Origin: Candidatus Binataceae bacterium
GTDB taxonomy: Bacteria; Desulfobacterota; Binatia; Binatales; Binataceae
NCBI GenBank assembly: GCA_035508495.1
Contig: DATJMX010000028.1
Coordinates: 1-64,000 of the forward strand
Length of the DNA stretch: 64,000 bases
Direction of reading: 5' to 3'
Under the pieces are notes generated by a model. That model was not told the DNA's origin and searched no databases. It was given only the letters and a program-made list of their open reading frames with translations. The position numbers and the translations under genes are program-made. Below are positions 42,040 to 51,340 of the stretch, one piece after another (the first letter of the stretch is position 1; each line of letters opens with the position of its first letter).

Positions 42040-42188
42040 GTCCGGCGGCCATCCCGCGCGAGGTAACTTGGTTGACAGTGCCACAACTAACAGCAGCAGT
42101 AAGTGCGGCATCGGACCGCAGCCGATCACCCGGGGCCCCTGCCCTTTGACGGAAAGTTACTAGGGACTTAGTCGCGATTTCAGTATCA
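42040..42188 (+). other. Possible structured leader before kdpB
   Basis: In this 149-base gap GTAACTT (42063-42069) can pair with AAGTTAC (42154-42160), enclosing about 84 bases that contain a GC-rich internal hairpin region (around 42102-42145). The flanks also match in part. An RNA element controlling kdpB translation is possible. I match it to no known riboswitch. Confidence 0.25.
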
Positions 42189-44366
42189 ATGGAGCCTCGA
42201 ATGGAAGCTGTAAAACAAACTCCTACGCCACCCGAAATCAACATCGTGCCGCCGATGCCGGTGCCACCGCGCCGATCGCGTGCTCAGGCATTGTTCGCTC
42301 CGGAATTGGTGCGGCCGGCGATCAAAGACGCTTTCCTGATGCTGCGGCCCGATGTTCAATGGCGCAACCCGGTCATGTTCGTGGTCGAAATCGGCGCCGT
42401 ACTGACGCTGCTCTTCGTGGTTCAAGCGGCAGTCAGCCAATCCGTGAGTCAGGTGCCGATTAGCTACTTCATCGCACTTGACTTCTGGCTATGGCTGACA
42501 GTCCTGTTCGCAAATTTCGCGACCGCCCTGGCCGAAGCGCGTGGACGTGCCCAGGCCGATTCGCTTCGCAAGGCCCGCAAGGACACCCCTGCCTACAGGC
42601 TCAAAGGCAAGGATATGATCGAAGAGGTTTCCTCGGCCGATCTGAAGCCGGGCGACCGCGTGGCCATTGAAGCCGGTCAGGTCATACCGGGCGATGGCGA
42701 AATCATTGAGGGTTTGGCCTCGGTCGACGAATCGGCAATCACCGGTGAATCGGCGCCGGTGATTCGCGAGTCCGGCGGCGATCGCTCCGGGGTAACCGGC
42801 GGTACGCGCGTTCTGTCGGATCGTATCGTCGTCAAAATCACTGCGGCGGCCGGCGAGTCCTTCCTCGATCGCATGATCGCTCTGGTCGAAGGCGCGGTGC
42901 GTCAGCGCACACCCAACGAAATCGCACTCAGCCTCGTGCTGACGGCCTTCACCCTGATCTTTCTAATCGTAGTCGTGCCGCTGTGGCCGATGGCCCTCAA
43001 TGCCGAAATATACATGATGGGCTATCTCGGCATCACGGAATCGCTGAAGAGCCTCGGCACCGATGTGCCTACTCTCGTCGCACTGCTGGTCTGCCTTATC
43101 CCCACGACGATCGGTGCACTCCTGGCCGCAATTGGTATCGCGGGGATGGATCGCGCGCTGCAGGCAAATATCCTCGCGAAAAGCGGTAAGGCGGTCGAGA
43201 CCGCCGGCGACATCGATACGGTTCTGCTCGACAAAACCGGCACCATCACCATGGGCAATCGTCACGCAACCGATTTCCTGCCCGTAGGGAAATATACTGC
43301 GCAACAACTCGGACGTTTAGCTGCGCTCGCATCGATCGCCGATGAAACTCCCGAGGGTAAGACTATCGTTAAACTTCATTTCGATCGTGGCGGGACACCC
43401 AGCGACGTCACCGCTCCGAATGGTTCACAGTTCGTCGCGTTCACGGCCCAGACCAGGATGAGCGGCATCGACCTTCCCGATGGCCGCCAGATTCGCAAGG
43501 GCGCGCCGGATGCGGTTATTCGCTTTGTTGAACGTCAATCCGGATCGATCCCGTCGGAGCTCAAAACCGCCGTCGAGGCGATTGGCTCCCAGGGCGCGAC
43601 TCCCCTGGTGGTGGCCGACGGCGCGAACATAGCTGGTGTCGTGGTGCTTTCGGATGTCCTCAAAACTGGCATCAGCGAGCGCCTCGAGCGTCTGCGCCGG
43701 ATGGGCGTGCGGAGCGTGATGATCACCGGCGATAACCCTCTCACCGCGGCGACCATCGCCCACAAGGCGGGCGTCGACGATTTCGTGGCGCAATGCACTC
43801 CCGAATCGAAGCTTGCTTACATCCGCAAGGAACAGGCGGATGGCAAGCTCGTCGCGATGGTGGGCGACGGCACCAATGACGCGCCCGCGCTGGCCCAGGC
43901 TGATGTCGGCCTCGCGATGAACTCGGGCACCCAGGCCGCCAAAGAGGCGGGCAACATGGTCGATCTCGATAGCAATCCGACCAAGCTCCTCGAGGTGGTT
44001 GAGATTGGCAAGCAGCTCCTGATGACGCGCGGCGCACTGACTACATTCTCAATAGCCAATGACGTAGCCAAGTACTTCGCGATTGTTCCCGCGCTGTTTG
44101 CGGGTACGCTGCCGTGGCTCAAGGCGATGGACGTTATGCATTTGCATTCGCCGACCTCGGCGATCCTGTCGGCCGTTATCTTCAACGCGATCATCATTCC
44201 ATTACTCATTCCGATCGCGTTGCGCGGAGTTAGCTATCGACCGCTTGGTGCTGACGCGTTGCTTCGCCGCAATCTGCTGGTCTGGGGCCTCGGCGGCGTC
44301 ATCCTGCCCTTCGTCGGAATCAAGCTGATCGACATGATTATGGTCGCAGGCCATCTTATCTCTTAG
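42189..44366 (+). CDS. kdpB: Potassium-transporting P-type ATPase subunit B
   Basis: The 725-residue P-type ATPase has the phosphorylation motif [12 protein letters not shown] with Asp348, TGES-type actuator motif ([16 protein letters not shown]), the nucleotide-binding [10 protein letters not shown], and the hinge [52 protein letters not shown]. It hydrolyses ATP to drive K+ import through KdpA. The ATG at 42189 has little ribosome site; the Met at 42201 has GGAG six bases upstream and may be the true start. KdpC follows after 23 bases. Inner membrane. Confidence 0.95.
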   Translation: MEPRMEAVKQTPTPPEINIVPPMPVPPRRSRAQALFAPELVRPAIKDAFLMLRPDVQWRNPVMFVVEIGAVLTLLFVVQAAVSQSVSQVPISYFIALDFWLWLTVLFANFATALAEARGRAQADSLRKARKDTPAYRLKGKDMIEEVSSADLKPGDRVAIEAGQVIPGDGEIIEGLASVDESAITGESAPVIRESGGDRSGVTGGTRVLSDRIVVKITAAAGESFLDRMIALVEGAVRQRTPNEIALSLVLTAFTLIFLIVVVPLWPMALNAEIYMMGYLGITESLKSLGTDVPTLVALLVCLIPTTIGALLAAIGIAGMDRALQANILAKSGKAVETAGDIDTVLLDKTGTITMGNRHATDFLPVGKYTAQQLGRLAALASIADETPEGKTIVKLHFDRGGTPSDVTAPNGSQFVAFTAQTRMSGIDLPDGRQIRKGAPDAVIRFVERQSGSIPSELKTAVEAIGSQGATPLVVADGANIAGVVVLSDVLKTGISERLERLRRMGVRSVMITGDNPLTAATIAHKAGVDDFVAQCTPESKLAYIRKEQADGKLVAMVGDGTNDAPALAQADVGLAMNSGTQAAKEAGNMVDLDSNPTKLLEVVEIGKQLLMTRGALTTFSIANDVAKYFAIVPALFAGTLPWLKAMDVMHLHSPTSAILSAVIFNAIIIPLLIPIALRGVSYRPLGADALLRRNLLVWGLGGVILPFVGIKLIDMIMVAGHLIS

Positions 44367-44389
44367 GAGAACAATTCAGGTATAAAGCC

Positions 44390-45406
44390 ATGTCACGCTA
44401 TTTTTCAAAGAGCTTTCTACTCTTCCTGTTCGTAATCCCCACCGTCTGCATAATCTATCCTGCGGTACTGTGGGTAATCGGCCAGGTGTTCTTTCCGTTT
44501 CAGGCCAACGGCAGCATCATAAAGGGACCCGATGGCAAGGCGATCGGCTCGCTCCTGATAGCGCAGCCTTTTACCAAGGACGAGTATTTCCAGCCTCGGC
44601 CTTCGGCTGCCTCATATGATGCGTCCGCATCCGCCCCTTCCAACCTGTCAGCGTCGAATTACGCACTACGCGATCGCGTGGCCCGCGCCCTTGGCCCGAT
44701 CGTTACCTACAGCGATGGTCCCAAAAAGGGACAGCCAGTCGCGCCGGACATCGAAGTCTGGTTTCAACAGGACAAGTTCGGCGGACAGCCGCACCTGGTG
44801 GCGCAATGGGCTGACGCCCATAACGAGCTCGCCACCGGATGGGTGAGCGCGGACCCGACGCACGCCAGCTACGTCGACGACTGGACTAAGATACATCCGA
44901 AGGATGTCGCGCAATGGAAAAAGGACAATCCCGGCACGCCCGACCCCAAGGCGCCGGATCTTGCGGTGCTCTTTTTCGAAACCTTCTCGAAGGACAATCC
45001 CGGGAAGTTTCCCTCGTCGGTCACAAAGACTGGCGCGGATGGCAAATCGGTGACTGATATCGAGCCAGTCGCGACCGGCTCTGACATTCAATCGATTTTC
45101 TTCGATATGTGGCGCCAGGAACACGCCGATGCGCCGCTCCAGGATATTCCCGCCGACATGGTGATGGCGTCAGGTTCAGGCCTCGATCCCCACATCAGCC
45201 TGGACAACGCTGAGTATCAACTCGATCGCGTTTCTCAGAAGTGGGCATCCGATACCAAGCGCGATCCCAAGCAGGTGCGAAGTGAGATTGAGGCGCTGCT
45301 CCAGCAGGATTCCGACGCGCCATTGGGCGGATTGGTGGGCGAAAAGTTCGTGAACGTTCTGCAGCTTAACCTCGCGCTCAGGCAACGCTACGGACAACCT
45401 CAATAG
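44390..45406 (+). CDS. kdpC: Potassium-transporting ATPase subunit C with a large extra domain
   Basis: KdpC has one N-terminal membrane helix (FLLFLFVIPTVCIIYPAVLWVIGQVFF) and a periplasmic domain. Here the protein is 338 residues instead of the usual 190 or so. The KdpC features are present at both ends: SLLIAQPFTKDEYFQPRPSAASYDASASAPSNLSASNYAL, and MVMASGSGLDPHISLDNAEYQLDRVSQ with GLVGEKFVNVLQLNLAL at the C terminus. Between them lie about 140 additional residues rich in Asp, Lys and Trp (for example EVWFQQDKFGGQPHLVAQWADAHNE). The insert faces the periplasm and could sense the outside or contact KdpA or KdpB. The gene is followed by a hairpin and the sensor gene. Confidence 0.9.
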   Translation: MSRYFSKSFLLFLFVIPTVCIIYPAVLWVIGQVFFPFQANGSIIKGPDGKAIGSLLIAQPFTKDEYFQPRPSAASYDASASAPSNLSASNYALRDRVARALGPIVTYSDGPKKGQPVAPDIEVWFQQDKFGGQPHLVAQWADAHNELATGWVSADPTHASYVDDWTKIHPKDVAQWKKDNPGTPDPKAPDLAVLFFETFSKDNPGKFPSSVTKTGADGKSVTDIEPVATGSDIQSIFFDMWRQEHADAPLQDIPADMVMASGSGLDPHISLDNAEYQLDRVSQKWASDTKRDPKQVRSEIEALLQQDSDAPLGGLVGEKFVNVLQLNLALRQRYGQPQ

Positions 45407-45417
45407 ATTACCGACAC

Positions 45418-45442
45418 GCCCGGGCCGTCTCCAGGCCCGGGC
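45418..45442 (+). terminator. Hairpin after kdpC
   Basis: GCCCGGGCC (45418-45426) pairs with GGCCCGGGC (45434-45442) around a seven-base loop. No T-run follows, so partial read-through into the sensor and regulator genes is likely. Confidence 0.55.
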
Positions 45443-45472
45443 TTACAAAACGCTACCGGCGAGGTTCGCTAG

Positions 45473-46528
45473 ATGGATGCCATAGCTGCCCCTGGTGAAG
45501 AAGGCAGGACCACGGCGATTCTGGAAACCCTCGACGTCGGTGCAATAGTTCTCGACCTCGAGCAAACCGTAACTCACCTAAATGAGATTGCCGCACTGAT
45601 ACTGGATATTCCGAAGGGAGATGCAATCGGCCGGTCCTTTTTCGCACTCGATAACACCAATCTTCGTTATGTCCGCGTCCGCGAGGCGCTGGCACACGCG
45701 CTTACCTATCCTCCGGGCGAACAGCAAGCCGAAGTCCGCCTTCATCTCCGCGGGCGCGATCACGTGTATATATTGAAACCGGCGCCACTCTGCATCGATG
45801 ATGTCGGCGCCTTCGGTACAATTGTCACGCTCCATGACGTGACTTACTTGCGTGACAAGGAAAGGGCGAAGACTAACCTTATCGCGGCACTGTCGAACGA
45901 ATTGAAAACTCCTCTTACCTCGCTCTCGCTTGGAATTGAACTGCTTCAACGCGAAACCGTAGATCCGAAGCAGCATCAGATTATCGATACTGTCTCCGAG
46001 GATCTCGAGCGCATTCGCGACTTGTCCGATGGCCTGCTCAATGTGACGCGCGACGAAACGTTGTCGATCACCGTCAAAAACTCGAAGTTTCAGCTCGGAA
46101 AGCTGGTCGCTTCAGTCGCGAAGAAGTTCGCCCTCCAGGCGTTGCAAAAAGAGATCGCGTTTCACGTGCACATCGATGAGGGACTCGAATCTTTTGGCGA
46201 TCCTATGAAGCTCGCATGGGTGGTATCGAACTTAATCGCGAACGCGCTGCGCTATACTCCCGAGGGCGGGTCTGTGGAAGTTTCTGCCATCCATGCCGGG
46301 TCAACGGCTCGGCTTTCGATCTCCGCCACTGGGTCGGGTATCCCGCGCGATCTGGTTGAATTAGTCTTCGAACAAGACGAGCATTGGCAGGACGAGCTCA
46401 AGAGTGGACTGACGGTTATCGATCTCGCGATCGCCAAGGAAATCGTCGAAGCACACGGAGGCCGGATGTTTTTTGAGACCACGAGCGCGGGCAGCAGCGT
46501 TAGAGTTGATCTGCCCCATTCCCGATGA
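45473..46528 (+). CDS. Degenerate histidine kinase (PAS plus HisKA/HATPase-like domains)
   Basis: The 351-residue protein lacks membrane helices. Residues 15-125 look like a PAS domain (ETLDVGAIVLDLEQTVTHLNEIAALILDIPKGDAIGRSFFAL). The HisKA helix reads ALSNELKTPLTSLSLG where kinases have SHELRTP, so the phosphorylated His is Asn142 (codon AAC at 45896-45898, one base from CAC). The ATPase N-box (NLIANALRYTPEGG) is kept, but the G1 box reads SATGSGIP instead of SDTGxGIP and the G2 box reads GLTVIDLAIAKEIVEAHGG. It is therefore probably not an active kinase, though it should still fold and perhaps bind ATP weakly. GAGG lies eight bases before the ATG. It overlaps the NtrC-type gene by four bases. 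It may control that regulator by binding. Confidence 0.8.
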   Translation: MDAIAAPGEEGRTTAILETLDVGAIVLDLEQTVTHLNEIAALILDIPKGDAIGRSFFALDNTNLRYVRVREALAHALTYPPGEQQAEVRLHLRGRDHVYILKPAPLCIDDVGAFGTIVTLHDVTYLRDKERAKTNLIAALSNELKTPLTSLSLGIELLQRETVDPKQHQIIDTVSEDLERIRDLSDGLLNVTRDETLSITVKNSKFQLGKLVASVAKKFALQALQKEIAFHVHIDEGLESFGDPMKLAWVVSNLIANALRYTPEGGSVEVSAIHAGSTARLSISATGSGIPRDLVELVFEQDEHWQDELKSGLTVIDLAIAKEIVEAHGGRMFFETTSAGSSVRVDLPHSR

Positions 46529-47868
46529 AGTCGATGGCGAGGCTGGTCGTCGTCGATGACGAAAAAAACATTCGTGACGCGCTCCATCACCTCTTCGAAT
46601 CGCGAAAGTATGAAGTACTGACCGCCGCCAGCGGCAGCGAAGCGCTCTCCGTGCTCAATCGCGCGGGCGGCGCCGATCTCGTTCTGAGTGACTGGCGAAT
46701 GGCGGAAATGAACGGCCTTGAACTGCTCAAGGAAATCAAGGCCAGGTTTCCGCGCACGATAGTAATATTGATGACCGCCTACGGCACGATTCAGAACGCG
46801 GTCGCGGCGATGAAGGCGGGGGCCTATGACTATGTCACCAAGCCTTTTTCACTGGACGAAATCGAGCATGCTGTAGATCGCGCGCTCGAGGTTCTGGAGT
46901 TACGCTCCGAGAATCAGACGCTGCGCAATTCGATCGACGGCGTCCCGCTGCTGAATTCGCAAAGTTCGCAATTTCGCACACTGATCGAAACCGCCTACGC
47001 GGCGGCGTCAAGCGACGCAACTATCCTTCTCACCGGCGAGAGCGGAACGGGCAAAAACGTCCTCGCACGACAAATCCACGAGTGGAGCCGGCGGCGCGAA
47101 CGGCCGTTTGTCACTGTCAATTGTACAACTCTCTCCGAGAATCTGCTCGAGAGCGAGCTGTTCGGACACATGAAGGGCTCTTTCACCGGTGCCATCAAGG
47201 ACAAGCCGGGGCGCCTTGAAGCTGCCAACAACGGCACGGTTTTTCTCGACGAAATCGCCGAGCTTCCCGGGACACTGCAAACCAAGTTTCTGCGCTTCCT
47301 TCAGGACGAAAGATTCGAGCGCGTGGGCGGCGAACAGACTATCCAGGTTGATGCGAGAATCATCGCCGCCACCAACCGCAATCTCCAGCAGGAAATCAGC
47401 GCAGGCAGATTCCGCAGCGACCTTTATTACCGATTGAATGTTATCAATTTGAGAGTACCTGCCCTGCGCGAAAGACCCGAGGATATTCTTCCGCTCGCCG
47501 AAATGCTCCTGGCGGGCGCGGCCGCGAGGAATCGCCGCCCGGGGCTGCAGTTTTCCGAAGACGCGCGCAAAGCGCTGGTCGCCTATTCCTGGCCCGGGAA
47601 TATTCGCGAGCTGCGCAACGCGGTCGAGCGCGCCGTCGTTCTCAGCCGCGGCACGGCGCTGAGACGCGAGGATCTGCCTGATATCCTGTTTCAGCCGGGC
47701 ACTGCCAGGATGGGAGACTCGCCGGAAAGCGCTACCCTCGAGCAGATCGAGCAGGAACATATTCGCCGCGTGCTGGCGCTGGCCCCCACGCTCGAAGATG
47801 CCGCGGCCACGCTCGGAATAGGTATCGCAACGCTATGGCGTAAGCGGCGCCGCTATCATCTCGATTAG
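46525..47868 (+). CDS. NtrC-family sigma-54-dependent response regulator
   Basis: The 447-residue protein has an N-terminal receiver (RLVVVDDEKNIRD, phosphorylation Asp in VLSDWRMAEMNG, and DYVTKPF), a central AAA+ domain (Walker A GESGTGKN, FGHMKGSFTGAIKDKPGRLE which is the sigma-54-contacting GAFTGA loop as GSFTGA, Walker B TVFLDEIAELP, and RLNVINLRVPALRERPEDI) and a C-terminal Fis-type helix-turn-helix (LEQIEQEHIRRVLALAPTLEDAAATLGIGIATLWRKRRRYHLD). It activates sigma-54 promoters from enhancer sites; three good candidates lie upstream in this locus. It overlaps the degenerate sensor gene by four bases. Its own receiver Asp is intact, so it may be phosphorylated by another kinase or a small molecule. 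Confidence 0.92.
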   Translation: MKSMARLVVVDDEKNIRDALHHLFESRKYEVLTAASGSEALSVLNRAGGADLVLSDWRMAEMNGLELLKEIKARFPRTIVILMTAYGTIQNAVAAMKAGAYDYVTKPFSLDEIEHAVDRALEVLELRSENQTLRNSIDGVPLLNSQSSQFRTLIETAYAAASSDATILLTGESGTGKNVLARQIHEWSRRRERPFVTVNCTTLSENLLESELFGHMKGSFTGAIKDKPGRLEAANNGTVFLDEIAELPGTLQTKFLRFLQDERFERVGGEQTIQVDARIIAATNRNLQQEISAGRFRSDLYYRLNVINLRVPALRERPEDILPLAEMLLAGAAARNRRPGLQFSEDARKALVAYSWPGNIRELRNAVERAVVLSRGTALRREDLPDILFQPGTARMGDSPESATLEQIEQEHIRRVLALAPTLEDAAATLGIGIATLWRKRRRYHLD

Positions 47869-47917
47869 CAGCGCGCCGGACGCAATACTCAGCCCCTCAC
47901 TCTCTCATTGCAGCGGC

Positions 47918-50900
47918 TTAGGGCCTGAACTGTAGTGCGCGCGGCGCCAGCAATGCCGGCTGGGAAACAATGCGATAGGCATTTTCCGCCCATTCACAGA
48001 TCCAGCGCCGCGTATCGCGTGGATCGATCATCTCCTCCATCTGGAACCGATTGAGCGGACCGACCGGACCCCGCGCGCTCTCGATGCGCGCGTTGATCTC
48101 GGCGCGCAGCGCCGCGGGATCGGCGGCTTCGGCCAGCTGGCGTTTGTAGGCCGCCTCGATCCCGCCTTCAGGTGGAATTCCCCCGACATCGGCGGCGGGC
48201 CAAGCCACGCGTGCGCTGGCACCGCTGCGGGGACTCGCGAAGTTGTTGCCGGCAACGCCAAAACTACGGCGCATGATTACGGTGAAGATCGGCACCGCGA
48301 CCTGCGCATACGCCACCATCCATTCGCCGCCCTTGCGAATCGTGCCCGCGATCTCATGTTCGAGGCCGACCGCAAAGCCGGGACTATCGATCAGATTCAG
48401 GATCGGCAAATGGAACAGGTCGCACAGGTCGAGATGTCGCTTCAGCTTGTCGCATCCGTCGGCCGTCATGGCGCCGCCGTTGATATGGCGGCAATCAGAC
48501 GCGAGCACGCCCATCGGATAACCGCCAAAGCGCACCAGCCCCACGATTTGGTCGGTACCCCATAGAGGACCGATCTCGAAGAACGAATCGCGATCGGCCA
48601 TGAGCCGAATCGCACGGCGCATGTCGAACGTTGTCGTCCGCTTGCGCGGAATAATCGTAAACAGTTCTTCATCGCGGCGATCGATCGGATCGCTCGCATC
48701 GACAGATAGCACCGGCGGAGCCTGGTACACGCTCGACGGAAGATACGACAAGAAGCGCTTGGTCATCGCGACCGCTTCCTGCTCGGTCTCGGCAAGGTTG
48801 TCGACCGAACCGTTGCGGCAGTGAACTTGCCAGCCGCCCAATTCTTCCTTGCTGATATCGTAGCCCATTGCGTGACTCACCACCGGAGGCCCCGCAACAA
48901 AGAGCTGCCCGATGTCGCGCACCATGACCGAGAAATGACCGAGCACGGCCTTCGCCGCGCCGATGCCGACGACGCTCCCGAGCAGCAGATTCACCACCGG
49001 AACCTCGGCCAGTTGCGTCACATACATGCTGCTCCCGAGATGACCCGGCAGAAACGATCCGCCCTCGCCCGACACCCGCGGCCGGCCCGCGACGATCGTG
49101 CCCGAGCTTTCTTGCGCGCTGCTCTCGCCGGCTTTGTGTTGCTTCGGAACCATCGCGGCGATACTGCCCCCGCCGGAGGAGCCGTCGAGCAGCCGCACCG
49201 ACGGACACTGGAGGTCGAGTGACAACCTGTCAAGATGGATGCTCTTGCCGCCGATCGCGCCGTCGGCGTGGCCCCCGCGCGAAGTGAAATCGTCGGCGCA
49301 TACCACAACGTTTCGGCCGTGTACTTTTCCCCACCCGCCAACATGATTAGCCGGCGTGAAACCGCTGACGCGGCCTTCGGCATCATAGTCTGCGAAGCCG
49401 GCGAGGCTGCCGACTTCGCGAAAGCTGCCGGGGTCGAGGAGCAAGTCGATTCGCTCGCGACAGGTGAGTTTGCCGCGCCGACGTTGCCGCACAACGCCGG
49501 GATCGTTGGAGTCCGGCGCAAAGCGCTTATGTGCGATCGCCTGCAGCGCTTGCACCTCGGCGAGCATCGGCGCCCACGTATCGTTGCCATAGCGCCGCGG
49601 CGTGTCCGCATCAGCTCCGCGTGCGCTTGGCGCGATCGTCGCGACGATCTGGTCGACAGTAACGGCGACACCTATTTCGTCGGGACTGACCTGCATCACG
49701 ACGCCTGCGCACGGCGCAGTGATCGCGGTCTCCATTTTCATCGCGCTGACGATCATCAGCGTCGCACCCGCTTCAACAGTGGCGCCGGTCTTTACCAGGA
49801 TGTCGATGATGGTCCCGCCCATCGGGCTCGCAACACCTTCCTCGCCACTGGGCACGGTCAGTCCCTTCGCAGGCTGTGACGAGGAGATCGCACTTGCGCC
49901 CTTGCCTCCGCGGAGCGCCGTCGCCTGCTGTTCGAGCAGTGAGAGCGAGGCTGAAGCCAGGGGCGCCGGTCCCGTCGCGGTCGCGACCTCGGGATGTTCG
50001 GCGAAGAAGCTGGTTCGCGCGTCCCCCGCCTGCAGTTCCGAACTCGAGAGAATCGCGCGCAGCTGGCGCACATTCGTCGGCAAGCCAGCGATGTGGAATT
50101 CATCGAGCGCGCGCAACGTATGATCGAGCGCGGACGCGAAGGAGTTCGTCGAGTTCGACTGGCAGATGAGCTTCGCGAACATCGGATCGAATTGCGGCGG
50201 CGGCGCGTATCCCAGGTAGCCGCACGAATCGACGCGCACTCCGGGGCCCGTCGGTTCTTTGTAACCCGTCAGTGCCCCGCTTCCGGTCGCGACGATGCGC
50301 GCCTGCACTGCATAACCGCGCGGCGCTTCTATCGCGGCCTGATCGCGAATTCCGAGCGCATCCAGCGACTCGCCGGCGGCGATCCGGAACTGCGCTTCGA
50401 CCAGGTCAATGCCAGTCACCTGCTCGGTCACGGTGTGCTCAACCTGGATTCGTGGATTGCACTCGATGAAGAAATGCTCGCCACGGTCCGGAGTGATCAG
50501 GAATTCAACCGTACCCGCGTTGACGTACTCGGTGGCGCGGGCAAGACGGATCGCATCATCGTGGACGCGCCGCCGCAGTCCGGCCTCGAGCTTCGGCGCC
50601 GGCGCGATCTCGATAACTTTCTGATTACGCAACTGCACTGAGCAGTCGCGCTCATATAGATGAATGATGTTGCCGTGGCCATCGCCCAGGATCTGAACTT
50701 CGATATGGCGGGGACGCGCGAGGAGTTTCTCGATAAATACCGACCCATCGCCGAACGCGGCGAGCGCCTCGCTCTGGCAGCGCGCAAACGCCGCTGGCAT
50801 CTCGCCCGCGCCCGCTACCGCGCGCATCCCGCGTCCACCGCCTCCGGCCGCGGCTTTCAGCATCACCGGATAGCCGAGCTTTTTCGCGATCGCCACAGCC

Positions 50901-51340
50901 TCTTCCGCGCCCGAGAGCGCCCCAGGACTTCCGGGTATGATCGGGATCCCCACCGATCGCGCGAGCTCGCGGGCTTTGGTCTTGTCACCGAACAGCGCGA
51001 GCGTCGCGGGACGAGGTCCTATAAAGACGATCCCCTCTTCGAGGCAACGCTGCGCGAACGCAGCGTTCTCCGAGAGGAATCCGTAGCCTGGATGCACGCA
51101 ATCGCAGCGGCTCGCCTTCGCAACCTCGATCAAAGCTTCAACATCGAGGTACGCGCTCACCGGATCGCTGGTCGCTAACGAAGTGTTAAGGGCACGCGAT
51201 TCAGTTGAAACGCGAGTATGAAGCGATAGAGCGTCCGCCGGGGCATATACGCTGACGGATTCCATGCCGAGCGCGGCCGCGGCGCGAGCCACTCGAATCG
51301 CGATCTCACCTCGATTGGCAATCAATACACGTTTGAACAA
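47918..51340 (-). CDS. Single-chain biotin-dependent acyl-CoA carboxylase (paralogue)
   Basis: The 1140-residue protein has the same architecture as the product of 2166-5537. Residues 1-450 are biotin carboxylase (LIANRGEIAIRVARAAAALGM, AAAGGGGRGMRAV, FIECNPRIQVEHTVTEQ). The biotinyl domain has its lysine at K535 (AMKMETA). Carboxyltransferase halves follow (GSSGGGSIAAM; LIDSPGFAVGLEHE; IMRRSFGVAGNNFASPRSG). The sequences differ throughout, so they are old paralogues and likely use different acyl-CoAs. It is convergent with the NtrC-type gene (50-base gap) and divergent from the glgE operon, and it is a one-gene unit. Confidence 0.85.
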   Translation of the reverse strand: MFKRVLIANRGEIAIRVARAAAALGMESVSVYAPADALSLHTRVSTESRALNTSLATSDPVSAYLDVEALIEVAKASRCDCVHPGYGFLSENAAFAQRCLEEGIVFIGPRPATLALFGDKTKARELARSVGIPIIPGSPGALSGAEEAVAIAKKLGYPVMLKAAAGGGGRGMRAVAGAGEMPAAFARCQSEALAAFGDGSVFIEKLLARPRHIEVQILGDGHGNIIHLYERDCSVQLRNQKVIEIAPAPKLEAGLRRRVHDDAIRLARATEYVNAGTVEFLITPDRGEHFFIECNPRIQVEHTVTEQVTGIDLVEAQFRIAAGESLDALGIRDQAAIEAPRGYAVQARIVATGSGALTGYKEPTGPGVRVDSCGYLGYAPPPQFDPMFAKLICQSNSTNSFASALDHTLRALDEFHIAGLPTNVRQLRAILSSSELQAGDARTSFFAEHPEVATATGPAPLASASLSLLEQQATALRGGKGASAISSSQPAKGLTVPSGEEGVASPMGGTIIDILVKTGATVEAGATLMIVSAMKMETAITAPCAGVVMQVSPDEIGVAVTVDQIVATIAPSARGADADTPRRYGNDTWAPMLAEVQALQAIAHKRFAPDSNDPGVVRQRRRGKLTCRERIDLLLDPGSFREVGSLAGFADYDAEGRVSGFTPANHVGGWGKVHGRNVVVCADDFTSRGGHADGAIGGKSIHLDRLSLDLQCPSVRLLDGSSGGGSIAAMVPKQHKAGESSAQESSGTIVAGRPRVSGEGGSFLPGHLGSSMYVTQLAEVPVVNLLLGSVVGIGAAKAVLGHFSVMVRDIGQLFVAGPPVVSHAMGYDISKEELGGWQVHCRNGSVDNLAETEQEAVAMTKRFLSYLPSSVYQAPPVLSVDASDPIDRRDEELFTIIPRKRTTTFDMRRAIRLMADRDSFFEIGPLWGTDQIVGLVRFGGYPMGVLASDCRHINGGAMTADGCDKLKRHLDLCDLFHLPILNLIDSPGFAVGLEHEIAGTIRKGGEWMVAYAQVAVPIFTVIMRRSFGVAGNNFASPRSGASARVAWPAADVGGIPPEGGIEAAYKRQLAEAADPAALRAEINARIESARGPVGPLNRFQMEEMIDPRDTRRWICEWAENAYRIVSQPALLAPRALQFRP

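Noticed and set aside
39424..42188. c-di-AMP (ydaO) riboswitch upstream of kdp genes
   Set aside because: Kdp genes sometimes carry one, but I could not find its conserved core in either leader.
47008..47760. 250-codon minus-strand frame
   Set aside because: Antisense of the NtrC-type AAA+ domain.
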